Source: Streptomyces sp. NBC_01298
Lineage (GTDB): Bacteria; Actinomycetota; Actinomycetes; Streptomycetales; Streptomycetaceae
Reading direction: 5' to 3'
Length of the DNA: 64,000 bases
Assembly (NCBI RefSeq): GCF_035978755.1
Contig: NZ_CP108414.1
Span: 7,812,001 to 7,876,000, forward strand
Part shown: positions 27,404 to 36,139 of the stretch, piece after piece
Layout: every line of letters starts with the position of its first letter
Position numbering within the stretch: position 1 is the stretch's first letter
Made by a program: the position numbers and the translations under genes
Notes under the pieces: model-generated
Databases searched by the model: none
What the model saw: the letters and a program-made list of their open reading frames with translations, nothing else
Told to the model about the DNA's origin: nothing

Positions 27404-30340
27404 CTACGGGCGGGTGGCGCGTTCCAGTTCCAGCAGCGCCGAGTAGTAGCTGCGGCCCGTGGCCCGGTCCATGCCCACCTCGCACATCCGGTTCGCCGAC
27501 AGGTGCGCGTCGAACTCCCGCGCCGTCACCTCGGCGGCCTCGCGCGCCGTCGCCGACTCCGTCAGCTCCGGGTGCAGCATCCCGCGGTCGCCGGCGAAGG
27601 CGCAGCACCCCGCGTCGTACGGGACCACCACCTCGTCGGCGCAGGCCTCGGCCACCGCCCGCAGTTGCGCCTCGTCGTCCAGGTGCCGCATCGAGCAGGT
27701 GGGGTGGAGCACCGCCGAGCCGACCGTCCGCCGTACCTCCAGGTGCGGCAGCAGCTCCTCGGCGGCCCAGACGATGGAGTCGACGATCCGCAGCTCGGAG
27801 TGGAGCGAGCGGTTGTCGTCCGTCAGGTAGGGGACCACCTCGTGCGCGATGCCCAGGGTGCAGGAGGACGCGTCGACCACCAGCGGCAGCCGCCCGCCGG
27901 CCGTCCAGCCCCAGGCCGCCTCCACGATCCGGTTGGCCATCACGCGGTTGCCGGCGTCGTACCCCTTGGAGTGCCAGATCGTCGCGCAGCAGGTGCCCCG
28001 GACGTCCCCGGGGATCCACACCGGCCTGCCGGCCCGCTCCGACACCGCCACCACCGCCTCGGGCAGGGAGGGCCCGGACCCACCGTCGGGGCCGCCGAAG
28101 ATCCGGTTGACGCAGGCCGGGTAGTAGACCGCGGCGGCGCCCACGCGCCGGGTGTCGGGGAGCTCGCGGGCCGCCGCGCCCGGGATCTGCGCAAGCCACT
28201 CCGGAACCAGGTCGGGCCGTACGGCCTTGCGCGCGGCCCCCGTCACGGCCCGCAGGATCCCGTCCCCGACGGCGTCGGTGATCTTGTCGGCGGCGGCCAC
28301 GGCCAGCCGCGCGGCCACCTCGACCGCGCCGAACCGCAGGGCGGCGAGCTCGGCGGCGCGCTCCTCGCGCGGGCTGTGCCGGCGGTGGCGGAAGTCCTTC
28401 ATCAGGGCGCCGGTGTCGATGCCGACGGGACACGCGAGCTTGCAGGTGGAGTCGCCGGCGCAGGTGTCCACGGCGTCGTACCCGTAGGCGTCGAGCAGGC
28501 CGTCGAGCACCGGGGAGCCGGGCTGCTGGCGCATCATCTCCCGGCGCAGCACGATCCGCTGGCGCGGGGTGGTCGTCAGGTCCTCGCTGGGGCAGGTCGG
28601 TTCGCAGAACCCGCACTCGATGCAGGGGTCGGCGACGGCCTCCACCTGCGGGATCGTCTTGAGGCCGCGCAGGTGTGCCTTCGGGTCGCGGTCCAGGAGG
28701 ATCCGCGGGGCGAGGACCAGGTCGGGGTCGATGACCCGCTTGGTGCGCCACATCATCTCGGTGGCCCGGGGCCCCCACTCCAGTTCCAGGAAGGGGGCCA
28801 TGTTGCGGCCGGTGGAGTGCTCGGCCTTCAGCGAGCCGTCGAACCGCTCCACGGTGAGCCGGCAGAAGGCGTCCATGAACGCGGCGTACCGTTCCACGTC
28901 CGCGGGCCGGGCGGCGTCGAAGGCGAGCAGGAAGTGCAGGTTGCCGTGGGAGGCGTGGCCCGCGACGGCGGCGTCGAAGCCGTGCTCCGCCTGGAGTTCG
29001 AGGAGGGCCTCGCAGGCCTCGGCCAGCCGGGACGGGGGGACGGCGAAGTCCTCGGTGATCAGGGTGGTGCCGGAGGCGCGGGCGCCGCCGACAGCCGTGA
29101 CGAAGGCCTTGCGGGCCTTCCAGTAGCCGGAGATGGTCTTGGCGTCGCGGGTGAAGGCATTGGTCACCGAGGCCACCGGGGCCACCAGGTCCAGCCCGGC
29201 CAGCACCCCGGCGGCCAGCCGCTCGTACTCCGCGCGGCCGGCCTCGTCGGGGGCCCGGAACTCCACCAGCAGCGCGGTGGTGTCCTTGGGCAGCTCGGCC
29301 CAGTCGGCGGGGACGCCCGCGACGCTCACCGAGGCGCGCAGGGTGTTGCCGTCCATCAGCTCGACGGCCAGCGCCCCCGCGTCGTTGAAGAGCGGTACGG
29401 CGGCGGCCGCGGCGGGCAGCGAGGGGAAGAAGAGCAGGGCGCTGGTGAGCTCGCGGTCCAGCGGCAGGGTGTCGAAGACGACCTCGGCGATGAAGCCGAG
29501 CGTGCCCTCGGAGCCGACCATCAGCCCGCGCAGGATCTCCACCGGGGTGGCGCCGTCGAGGTAGGCGTCGAGTCGGTAGCCGGTGGTGTTCTTGATCTCG
29601 TACTTGGCCCGGATGCGGGCGACGAGTTCCGGATCCGCCTCGATCTCCTTCTTGATCTCCATCAGTCCGTGGCAGAGGGAGGGCTCGGCGTGCGCCAGCT
29701 CCTCGTCGGCGAGCGGGTCGGCGGTGTCCACGACGGTGCCGCTCGGCAGGACGAAGGTGAGGGAGGACAGGGTGCGGTACGAGTTCCTCGTGGTGCCCGC
29801 CGTCATGCCCGAGGCGTTGTTCGCGACGACTCCGCCGAGGGTGCAGGCGATGGCACTGGCCGGGTCCGGGCCGAGGACGCGGCCGTGCCGGGCGAGCGCG
29901 GCATTGGCGCGCACGACGGTGGTGCCGGGCTGGATCCGGGCCCGCAGGCCCTCCTCCAGCACCTCGACCCCGGCCCAGTGGCGGCGGACGTCGACGAGGA
30001 TGTCCTCGCCCTGGGCCTGACCGTTGAGGGAGGTCCCGGCGGCCCGGAAGACCACCTCGCGCTGTTTGCCGTGGGCGTAGGACAGGACGGCGGAGACGTC
30101 GTCGATGTCCTCGGCGATCACGACGACCTGCGGCAGGAACCGGTACGGGGACGCGTCGGAGGCGTAGCGGACCAGGTCGGAGACGCCCGAGAGCACCTTG
30201 CCGGCGCCCAGCAGTTCGGCCAGCTCGCTCCGCAGCGGCTCGGGGGTGCCCGTGGACCTGCGGTCCGGCACCCGGTCGGGGGCGGGACCGCTGATGGTGC
30301 GCGGGCGCAGGGCCCCCGGCTTCGGTTCCAGCAGTGGCAT
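27404..30340 (-). CDS. FAD-linked oxidase fused to Fe-S/CCG domains (D-lactate dehydrogenase-like)
   Basis: 978 residues from the ATG at 30340 (GAGGGG 6 nt upstream); the frame is open to 30379. Order: FAD-binding type 4 domain (FRAAGTSLNGQAQGEDILVD; LGGVVANNASGMTAGT), the FAD-oxidase C-terminal domain, two 4Fe-4S motifs (CIECGFCEPTCP about residue 572; CAGDSTCKLACP about 630), then CCG-type cysteine domains (CCATIWHSKG; PTCSMRHL; CCAFAGDRG). It matches the Dld/YdiJ 2-hydroxyacid dehydrogenases feeding electrons to quinone. The substrate is probably D-lactate or another 2-hydroxyacid. Confidence 0.92.
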   Translation of the reverse strand: MPLLEPKPGALRPRTISGPAPDRVPDRRSTGTPEPLRSELAELLGAGKVLSGVSDLVRYASDASPYRFLPQVVVIAEDIDDVSAVLSYAHGKQREVVFRAAGTSLNGQAQGEDILVDVRRHWAGVEVLEEGLRARIQPGTTVVRANAALARHGRVLGPDPASAIACTLGGVVANNASGMTAGTTRNSYRTLSSLTFVLPSGTVVDTADPLADEELAHAEPSLCHGLMEIKKEIEADPELVARIRAKYEIKNTTGYRLDAYLDGATPVEILRGLMVGSEGTLGFIAEVVFDTLPLDRELTSALLFFPSLPAAAAAVPLFNDAGALAVELMDGNTLRASVSVAGVPADWAELPKDTTALLVEFRAPDEAGRAEYERLAAGVLAGLDLVAPVASVTNAFTRDAKTISGYWKARKAFVTAVGGARASGTTLITEDFAVPPSRLAEACEALLELQAEHGFDAAVAGHASHGNLHFLLAFDAARPADVERYAAFMDAFCRLTVERFDGSLKAEHSTGRNMAPFLELEWGPRATEMMWRTKRVIDPDLVLAPRILLDRDPKAHLRGLKTIPQVEAVADPCIECGFCEPTCPSEDLTTTPRQRIVLRREMMRQQPGSPVLDGLLDAYGYDAVDTCAGDSTCKLACPVGIDTGALMKDFRHRRHSPREERAAELAALRFGAVEVAARLAVAAADKITDAVGDGILRAVTGAARKAVRPDLVPEWLAQIPGAAARELPDTRRVGAAAVYYPACVNRIFGGPDGGSGPSLPEAVVAVSERAGRPVWIPGDVRGTCCATIWHSKGYDAGNRVMANRIVEAAWGWTAGGRLPLVVDASSCTLGIAHEVVPYLTDDNRSLHSELRIVDSIVWAAEELLPHLEVRRTVGSAVLHPTCSMRHLDDEAQLRAVAEACADEVVVPYDAGCCAFAGDRGMLHPELTESATAREAAEVTAREFDAHLSANRMCEVGMDRATGRSYYSALLELERATRP

Positions 30341-30424
30341 CTGCAGCCCCTCAACTCGCGCCGTGTCGGTCGTTCTCACTCGTTCGGCGCAGCCCCGGCC
30401 CGGTCCCGGCCGGACCGTCGCCCG

Positions 30425-30919
30425 TCAGCAGCCGTGCTCCGCCGGAGCGTCCGCCAGAGCGTTCAGCAGCCCGCCGAGCACCTCGCGCTGATCGGCGGTC
30501 AATGGAGCCAGGATCTCCTCTGCGGCGCCGGTTCGCGCGTTGCGCAGACGGCGCAGCGTGGCGCGGCCGGTGTCGGTGAGCTCGATCCTTATGACGCGGC
30601 GGTTCTCCGGGTCGGGCACGCGGCGGACGCAGTCTGCGCTCTCCAGGCCGTCGACCAGCGTGGTCACGGCGCGGGGCACCACCTCCAGGCGGGCGGCGAG
30701 ATCCGCCATCCGGGGCGGCCGCACCGCGGAGAGGTGGGCGACGGTGCGCAGCAGCCGGGACTGGGCCGGGGTGATGCCGAGCGGCTCCAGATGGCGCTTC
30801 TGGATGCGGTGCAGCCGCCGGGTCAGGCGGAGCAGCTGCTCGGCGAGCACGCCGTCCGTGGTGTCGGTGCCATCGGCGCCGGCGCCCTGGCTGCTGTCGG
30901 TCTCGGAAGCGGTGCTCAT
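30425..30919 (-). CDS. MarR-family transcriptional regulator
   Basis: 164 residues from the ATG at 30919. Winged helix: MADLAARLEVVPRAVTTLVDGLESADCVRRVPDPENRRVIRIELTDTGR, the canonical MarR recognition helix and wing. It diverges from an ABC exporter, and the 107-nt gap carries palindromes (30961-30995) over the likely promoter. The simplest model is ligand-relieved repression of the exporter and of itself. The ligand is not visible from sequence. Confidence 0.94.
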   Translation of the reverse strand: MSTASETDSSQGAGADGTDTTDGVLAEQLLRLTRRLHRIQKRHLEPLGITPAQSRLLRTVAHLSAVRPPRMADLAARLEVVPRAVTTLVDGLESADCVRRVPDPENRRVIRIELTDTGRATLRRLRNARTGAAEEILAPLTADQREVLGGLLNALADAPAEHGC

Positions 30920-30960
30920 GCTGCGGTCCTCATAATGGGAACGATATCAGGACCAGATTC

Positions 30961-30995
30961 ATTGTGAGTATAGGTAACAATGAGCTATGCTCATT
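30961..30995. promoter_or_regulatory. Candidate MarR operator and exporter promoter
   Basis: Two palindromes in an unusually AT-rich stretch: ATTGT/ACAAT (30961-30965 with 30977-30981) and a perfect 7-bp inverted repeat AATGAGC-TAT-GCTCATT at 30979-30995. A TTGTGA at 30962-30967 and TATGCT at 30986-30991, 18 nt apart, could be the -35 and -10 of the exporter gene starting at 31027. If so, the operator overlaps the promoter completely. Confidence 0.65.
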
Positions 30996-31026
30996 CGAGT
31001 CTCGTCACCTGTCATGAAGGAGGCCC

Positions 31027-32979
31027 ATGCGCCCCAAGGAACCCGAGTGGGAGCCCTCGAAGGAATCCCTGGACCCCAGCGGTCCCGCCCCGGACGAGCG
31101 GCCGCGCGAGCTGCGCCGCATCGTCGGCCTGTTCCGGCCCTACCGGGGCCGCCTCGCCGTCGTCGGCGTACTGGTCGCCGCCTCCTCGCTGGTCGGGGTC
31201 GCCACCCCCTTCCTGCTGAAGGAGATCCTCGACGTCGCGATCCCGCAGGGCCGTACCGGGCTGCTCAGCCTGCTCGCCCTCGGCATGATCGCGACCGCCG
31301 TCGTCACCAGCATCTTCGGCGTGCTCCAGACCCTGATATCCACCACCGTCGGCCAGCGCGTCATGCACGATCTGCGCACCGCCGTCTACGCACAGCTCCA
31401 GCGGATGCCGCTGGCCTTCTTCACCCGTACGCGCACCGGCGAGGTGCAGTCCCGCATCGCCAATGACATCGGCGGCATGCAGGCCACGGTCACCTCCACG
31501 GCGACCTCCCTCGTCTCGAACGCGACGGCCGTCATCGCCTCCGTCGTCGCGATGCTCGCGCTCGACTGGCGGCTCACGCTCGTCTCGCTCGCCCTGCTGC
31601 CCGTCTTCGTGTGGATCAGCCGCCGCGTCGGCGGCGAGCGCAAGAAGATCACCGCGCAGCGTCAGAAGCAGATGGCCGCGATGGCCGCGACGGTCACCGA
31701 GTCCCTGTCGGTCAGCGGCATCCTGCTCGGCCGCACCATGGGCCGCGCCGATTCGCTCACCAGCTCCTTCGCGGAGGAGTCCGAGAAGCTCGTCGACCTC
31801 GAAGTGCGCTCCAGCATGGCCGGACGCTGGCGGATGTCCACCATCGGCATCGTCATGGCCGCCATGCCCGCGCTCATCTACTGGGCGGCCGGCATAGCCT
31901 TGCAGACCGGAGCCCCTTCGCTCTCGGTCGGCACCCTCGTCGCCTTCGTCACCCTCCAGCAGGGCCTGTTCCGGCCCGCCGTGAGCCTGTTGTCGACCGG
32001 CGTCCAGATCCAGACCTCCCTGGCGCTCTTCGCCCGCATCTTCGAGTACCTCGACCTGCCGGTGGACATCACCGAGCGCGAGGATCCCGTCCGCCTCGAC
32101 CGCGCCAAGGGCGAGGTCCGCCTGGAGGACGTCCACTTCGCCTACGACGCCAAGAGCGGCCCCACCCTCACCGGCATCGACATCACGGTCCCGGCCGGCG
32201 GTTCCCTCGCGGTGGTCGGCCCGACCGGATCAGGCAAGAGCACGCTGAGCTACCTCGTGCCCCGGCTCTACGACGTCACCGGCGGCCGGGTCGTCCTCGA
32301 CGGCGTGGACGTGCGCGACCTCGACTTCGACTCCCTGGCCCGCTCCATCGGCGTGGTGTCCCAGGAGACCTACCTCTTCCACGCCTCCGTCGCCGACAAC
32401 CTGCGCTTCGCCAAGCCGGACGCCACCGACGAGGAGATAGCGGAGGCGGCCCGCGCGGCCCAGATCCACGACCACATCGAGTCCCTGCCCGACGGATACG
32501 ACACCCTCGTCGGCGAGCGGGGCTACCGGTTCTCCGGCGGAGAGAAGCAGCGCCTGGCCATCGCGCGCACCATCCTGCGCGACCCGCCGGTGCTGATCCT
32601 CGACGAGGCCACCAGCGCGCTGGACACCCGCACCGAGCACGCCGTGCAGCGGGCCATCGACAATCTCTCCGAGGGTCGCACCACCATCACCATCGCCCAC
32701 CGTCTCTCCACCGTCCGCGACGCCGACCAGATCGTCGTCCTCGACGGCGGCCGGATAGCGGAGCGCGGCACCCATGAGGAACTGCTGAAGGCCGACGGCC
32801 GCTACGCCGCCCTCGTGCGCCGCGACCGGGAGACCACGCTCAAGCCGGAGACCCCCGCGTCCGGAGGGCTGCTGTCCGGGGCGCCCGGTTCCGCGTTGCG
32901 CACGGCCGGCCTGCTCAAGCCCGGGACGTTCAAGCCGGACACCCTGCGCGGCACCGAGCCGACCCCGGTGAACGTGTGA
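31027..32979 (+). CDS. ABC exporter (type IV, MsbA/LmrA-like), MarR-linked
   Basis: 650 residues with GGAGG 4 nt before the ATG. Six-helix membrane domain (about 35-325), then an NBD with Walker A GPTGSGKST, Q-loop SQETYLF, signature FSGGEKQRLAIAR, Walker B LILDEATSALD and H-loop IAHRLST. All catalytic residues are present, so a homodimer could work. Divergent from the MarR gene, which suggests a drug or lipid exporter induced by its substrate. The C-terminal 50 residues are a Pro-rich tail. Confidence 0.95.
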   Translation: MRPKEPEWEPSKESLDPSGPAPDERPRELRRIVGLFRPYRGRLAVVGVLVAASSLVGVATPFLLKEILDVAIPQGRTGLLSLLALGMIATAVVTSIFGVLQTLISTTVGQRVMHDLRTAVYAQLQRMPLAFFTRTRTGEVQSRIANDIGGMQATVTSTATSLVSNATAVIASVVAMLALDWRLTLVSLALLPVFVWISRRVGGERKKITAQRQKQMAAMAATVTESLSVSGILLGRTMGRADSLTSSFAEESEKLVDLEVRSSMAGRWRMSTIGIVMAAMPALIYWAAGIALQTGAPSLSVGTLVAFVTLQQGLFRPAVSLLSTGVQIQTSLALFARIFEYLDLPVDITEREDPVRLDRAKGEVRLEDVHFAYDAKSGPTLTGIDITVPAGGSLAVVGPTGSGKSTLSYLVPRLYDVTGGRVVLDGVDVRDLDFDSLARSIGVVSQETYLFHASVADNLRFAKPDATDEEIAEAARAAQIHDHIESLPDGYDTLVGERGYRFSGGEKQRLAIARTILRDPPVLILDEATSALDTRTEHAVQRAIDNLSEGRTTITIAHRLSTVRDADQIVVLDGGRIAERGTHEELLKADGRYAALVRRDRETTLKPETPASGGLLSGAPGSALRTAGLLKPGTFKPDTLRGTEPTPVNV

Positions 32980-33030
32980 TCGTATGACCGGCACACGGGT
33001 CGGATGTCGGGAATCCGACGGTTCGCGGGT

Positions 33031-33036
33031 TAGCGT
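33031..33036 (+). promoter_or_regulatory. Candidate -10 hexamer for leaderless mltG mRNA
   Basis: TAGCGT lies 6 nt before the ATG at 33043, and no ribosome-binding site precedes the ATG. This spacing puts the transcription start at or next to the A of the start codon. A convincing -35 was not found. Confidence 0.4.
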
Positions 33037-33042
33037 GCCCGC

Positions 33043-33882
33043 ATGCGTCATGAGAACCGGCCGCCGTCACCGCGCCGTTCCCGGCTCACCCGCCGGGGCA
33101 GGCTGGCGCTCTTCCTCGGAACCGTCCTGGGGCTCGGGGCAGCCCTCCTGATCCCCCTGATCCCCGGGGAGCAAGCGCCCGAGAAGCCGCGCCAGTTGCT
33201 GATCCCCGAGGGCTGGCGGGCCCCACAGGTCTACGCCGCCATCGACCGCGAACTGAAGCTCCCCGCCGGCTCCGCCAAGGCCGCGGCCGCCACGACCGCC
33301 CTGCCGCTGCCCGCCGAGGCGAAGGGCAACCCGGAGGGGTACCTCTTCCCGGCCACCTACCCGGTGACCTCGAAGTCCACCCCGGCAGCACTGCTCACCT
33401 ACATGGTCGAGACGGCCAACAAGAGCCTCGCCACCCAGGCCGTCGCGGACGGCGGCAAGGCCCACGGAATGACCCCGTACCAGACGGCCACCCTCGCCAG
33501 CATCATCGAGGCGGAGGCCGAGACCCGCGGGGACATGGGCAAGGTCGCCCGGGTGGTGCACAACCGGCTGGCGAAATCGATGCCGCTCCAGATGGACTCC
33601 ACCATCAACTACGCGCTGAACCGTTCCACGGTGGACACCAAGCTGAGCGAGACGAAGATCGACAGCCCCTTCAACACGTACGAGCGCCAGGGCCTGCCGC
33701 CCACCCCGATCGACAGTCCCGGCCTGCAGGCCATGGCCGCCGCGGTGGCCCCGACGCCCGGAAACTGGCTCTTCTTCGTCACGGTGAAGCAGGGGGATAC
33801 CCGCTTCTCGGCGACGTACGAGGAACACAAGCGGCACGTGGCCGAGTTCAACCGGCTCCGGTCGGCCTCGCGCGCGACTTGA
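33043..33882 (+). CDS. mltG: Endolytic murein transglycosylase MltG-like protein
   Basis: 279 residues. N-terminal basic segment and one membrane anchor (residues 22-42), a short LysM-like part, then the YceG/MltG catalytic domain: NPEGYLFPATYPV, SIIEAEAETR (catalytic Glu about residue 156), ARVVHNRLAKSMPLQMDSTINYAL, FNTYERQGLPPTPIDSPGLQAM. It cleaves nascent glycan strands at the membrane face. It is shorter than the long actinobacterial MltG next to aroE and is probably a second copy. Confidence 0.9.
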   Translation: MRHENRPPSPRRSRLTRRGRLALFLGTVLGLGAALLIPLIPGEQAPEKPRQLLIPEGWRAPQVYAAIDRELKLPAGSAKAAAATTALPLPAEAKGNPEGYLFPATYPVTSKSTPAALLTYMVETANKSLATQAVADGGKAHGMTPYQTATLASIIEAEAETRGDMGKVARVVHNRLAKSMPLQMDSTINYALNRSTVDTKLSETKIDSPFNTYERQGLPPTPIDSPGLQAMAAAVAPTPGNWLFFVTVKQGDTRFSATYEEHKRHVAEFNRLRSASRAT

Positions 33883-33916
33883 GCAGGCCGCGCGCTCCGG
33901 CCCGGGGCAGGCCGGC

Positions 33917-34999
33917 CTAGCGGATACCGGCCCCGGTGCGGGCGAGCAGGCGGCGGATCTCACGGACCGCGGCGCCGCCGGCCCGGTTGGCGCCGATGGT
34001 GGAGGCCGAGGGGCCGTATCCGACCAGGTGGATCCGCTCGTCGCGGACCGCCCGGGTGCCGTCGAGGCGGATGCCGCCGCCCGGCTCGCGCAGGCGCAGC
34101 GGAGCCAGGTGGTCGATGGCGGGCCGGAAGCCGGTGGCCCACAGGATCACGTCGGCCTCCACCCGGCTGCCGTCCGACCAGGCGACCCCCGTGCTCGTGA
34201 GGTGGTCGAACATCGGGAGGCGGTCCAGGACCCCCGACTCCAGCCCGCCCCGGACGGCCTCGTTCAGCGGCAGCCCGGTGACGCTGACCACGCTCCGGGG
34301 CGGCAGGCCCTGCCGTACCCGGTCCTCCACCAGGGCCACCGCCGCACGGCCCTGCTCCTCGCCGAAGCTCCCGTCGCGGAAGACCGGAGGCCGGCGGGTG
34401 ACCCAGGTGGTGCGCGCCGCCACCTCGGCGATCTCCAGCAGGTGCTGCACCGCCGAGGTGCCTCCGCCCACCACGACGACCCGTGCTCCGGCGAATTCCG
34501 CCGGGCCCGGGTAGTTCGCCGTGTGCAGCTGGCGGCCCCGGAAGAGCTCCTGTCCCGGGTAGCGCGGCCAGAACGGTCGGTCCCAGGTCCCGGTGGCGTT
34601 GATCAGCGCCCGCGCCGACCAGGTCCCCGACCGGGATTCCACCAGGAGCCGGCCGTCCTGCCCGTCGCGTACGGCGGTGACGTCCACGGGTCGGCGTACG
34701 CGCAGGTCGAAGCGGTCCTCGTAGGCGGCGAAGTACTCCGCGATCACCTCCGAGGACGGCCGCAGGGGATCGGCGCCGGTCAGTTCCATCCCGGGCAGGG
34801 CGTGCATCCCGTGGACCTTGCCGTAGGTGAGCGAGGGCCAGCGGAACTGCCACGCACCGCCCGGGCGCGGCGCATGGTCCAGGACCGCGTGGCCGATGCC
34901 CGCCCGCGCCAGGTGGTAGGCGCTGGACAGTCCCGCCTGTCCCGCGCCCACGACCACCACGTCCACCACGTTCAGGTCCTGCACCGCGAATTCGTTCAC
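33917..34999 (-). CDS. Flavin-containing monooxygenase-like NAD(P)H oxidoreductase
   Basis: 360 residues. FAD site VVVVGAGQAGLSSAYHLARAG at residue 14, NADPH site VVVVGGGTSAVQHLLEIAE around 172, and the ATGFRPAIDHL motif near the C-terminus, as in CzcO/FMO-type enzymes. It follows ssuD by 45 nt on the same strand, so it is the last gene of the sulfonate operon. A role in oxidising an organosulfur compound or in flavin chemistry for SsuD is inferred, not shown. Confidence 0.88.
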   Translation of the reverse strand: MNEFAVQDLNVVDVVVVGAGQAGLSSAYHLARAGIGHAVLDHAPRPGGAWQFRWPSLTYGKVHGMHALPGMELTGADPLRPSSEVIAEYFAAYEDRFDLRVRRPVDVTAVRDGQDGRLLVESRSGTWSARALINATGTWDRPFWPRYPGQELFRGRQLHTANYPGPAEFAGARVVVVGGGTSAVQHLLEIAEVAARTTWVTRRPPVFRDGSFGEEQGRAAVALVEDRVRQGLPPRSVVSVTGLPLNEAVRGGLESGVLDRLPMFDHLTSTGVAWSDGSRVEADVILWATGFRPAIDHLAPLRLREPGGGIRLDGTRAVRDERIHLVGYGPSASTIGANRAGGAAVREIRRLLARTGAGIR

Positions 35000-35044
35000 G
35001 GTTCTACCAACTGGGAGCGGCGCCGAGATCTTCCCGTCCCCGGC

Positions 35045-36139
35045 TCAGCGCGCGAGCAGGCCGCGCGCCGCGAGCTCCGGGGTCACCCCCTCGCCGAACC
35101 AGTACGCCTCCTCCAGGTGCGGATAGCCCGACAGCACGAAGTTCTCGATCCCGAGCGCGTGGTACTCCTCGATCCGGTCCGCCACGTCCCCGTGGCTGCC
35201 GACCAGGGCGGTGCCGGCGCCCCCGCGTACCAGGCCGACCCCGGCCCACAGGTTCGGCGAAATCTCCAGCTTGTCGCGCGAGCCGCCGTGCAGGGCCAGC
35301 ATCCGCTGCTGGCCGACCGACTCGCTCGCGCCCAGCGCCGTCTGCGCCGCGGCGATGGACGCGTCGTCCAGGTCGCCGAGCAGCCGGTCCGCCGCCGCCC
35401 AGGCCTCCTTCGCCGAATCCCGGGAGATGGTGTGCAGCCGGATGCCGAACTTCACCGTCCGGCCCCGCTCCTCGGCCAGCGAACGGATCCAGTCGATCTT
35501 CTCCTTCACCTCCTGCGGCCGCTCGCCCCACGTCAGGTACACGTCCGCGTGCTCGGCGGCCACCGGACCCGCCGCCGCCGAGGACCCGCCGAAGAAGATC
35601 TCCGGCAGCGGGTCGGGCGGCAGCGCCGTCAGTCCGCCGTCGATCCGGTAGTGCTCGCCGTGGAAGTCGAAGGGCTGCCCGCCCCAGACGCCGCGGACGA
35701 CCGAGAGGAACTCGGCCGTGCGCGCGTAGCGCAGATCGTGGCCGAGGTGGTCGCCGAAGCGCCGCTGCTCCGCCGAGTCGCCGCCCGTCACCACGTTGAG
35801 CAGCAGCCGGCCGCGCGTGATCCGCTGGTACGTCGCCGCCATCTGCGCGGCCAGCGTCGGCGAGATCACCCCCGGCCGGAAGGCCACCAGGAACTTCAGC
35901 CGCTCGGTGTGCTGCGCCAGCGCCACCGTCGTCAGCCAGGCGTCCTCGCACCAGGTGCCGGTCGGGGTCAGCACCGCCTCGAAGCCGAGCCGCTCGGCCG
36001 CCTTCGCGATCTGGGCGAGGTACTCGATGTCGGGCTCGCGCACCCCGGCCGCGGCGTGGTTGTTGGCGTAGGCGTGCCGGTCGACCAGGGTGCGGCCGTC
36101 GCCACCGGTCGGCAGGAACCAGTGCAGTCGTACCGTCAT
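35045..36139 (-). CDS. ssuD: FMNH2-dependent alkanesulfonate monooxygenase (LLM class)
   Basis: 364 residues. Bacterial luciferase-like TIM barrel close to E. coli SsuD: LHWFLPTGGDGR, LTPTGTWCEDAWLT, VAFRPGVISPTLAAQMAATYQR, RLLLNVVTGGD, EIFFGGSSAAA, KFGIRLHTISRD and SGYPHLEEAYWFGEGVTP. It releases sulfite from alkanesulfonates using O2 and reduced FMN. The ATG shares one base with the ssuA stop. No ssuE flavin reductase gene is in the window. Confidence 0.94.
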   Translation of the reverse strand: MTVRLHWFLPTGGDGRTLVDRHAYANNHAAAGVREPDIEYLAQIAKAAERLGFEAVLTPTGTWCEDAWLTTVALAQHTERLKFLVAFRPGVISPTLAAQMAATYQRITRGRLLLNVVTGGDSAEQRRFGDHLGHDLRYARTAEFLSVVRGVWGGQPFDFHGEHYRIDGGLTALPPDPLPEIFFGGSSAAAGPVAAEHADVYLTWGERPQEVKEKIDWIRSLAEERGRTVKFGIRLHTISRDSAKEAWAAADRLLGDLDDASIAAAQTALGASESVGQQRMLALHGGSRDKLEISPNLWAGVGLVRGGAGTALVGSHGDVADRIEEYHALGIENFVLSGYPHLEEAYWFGEGVTPELAARGLLAR

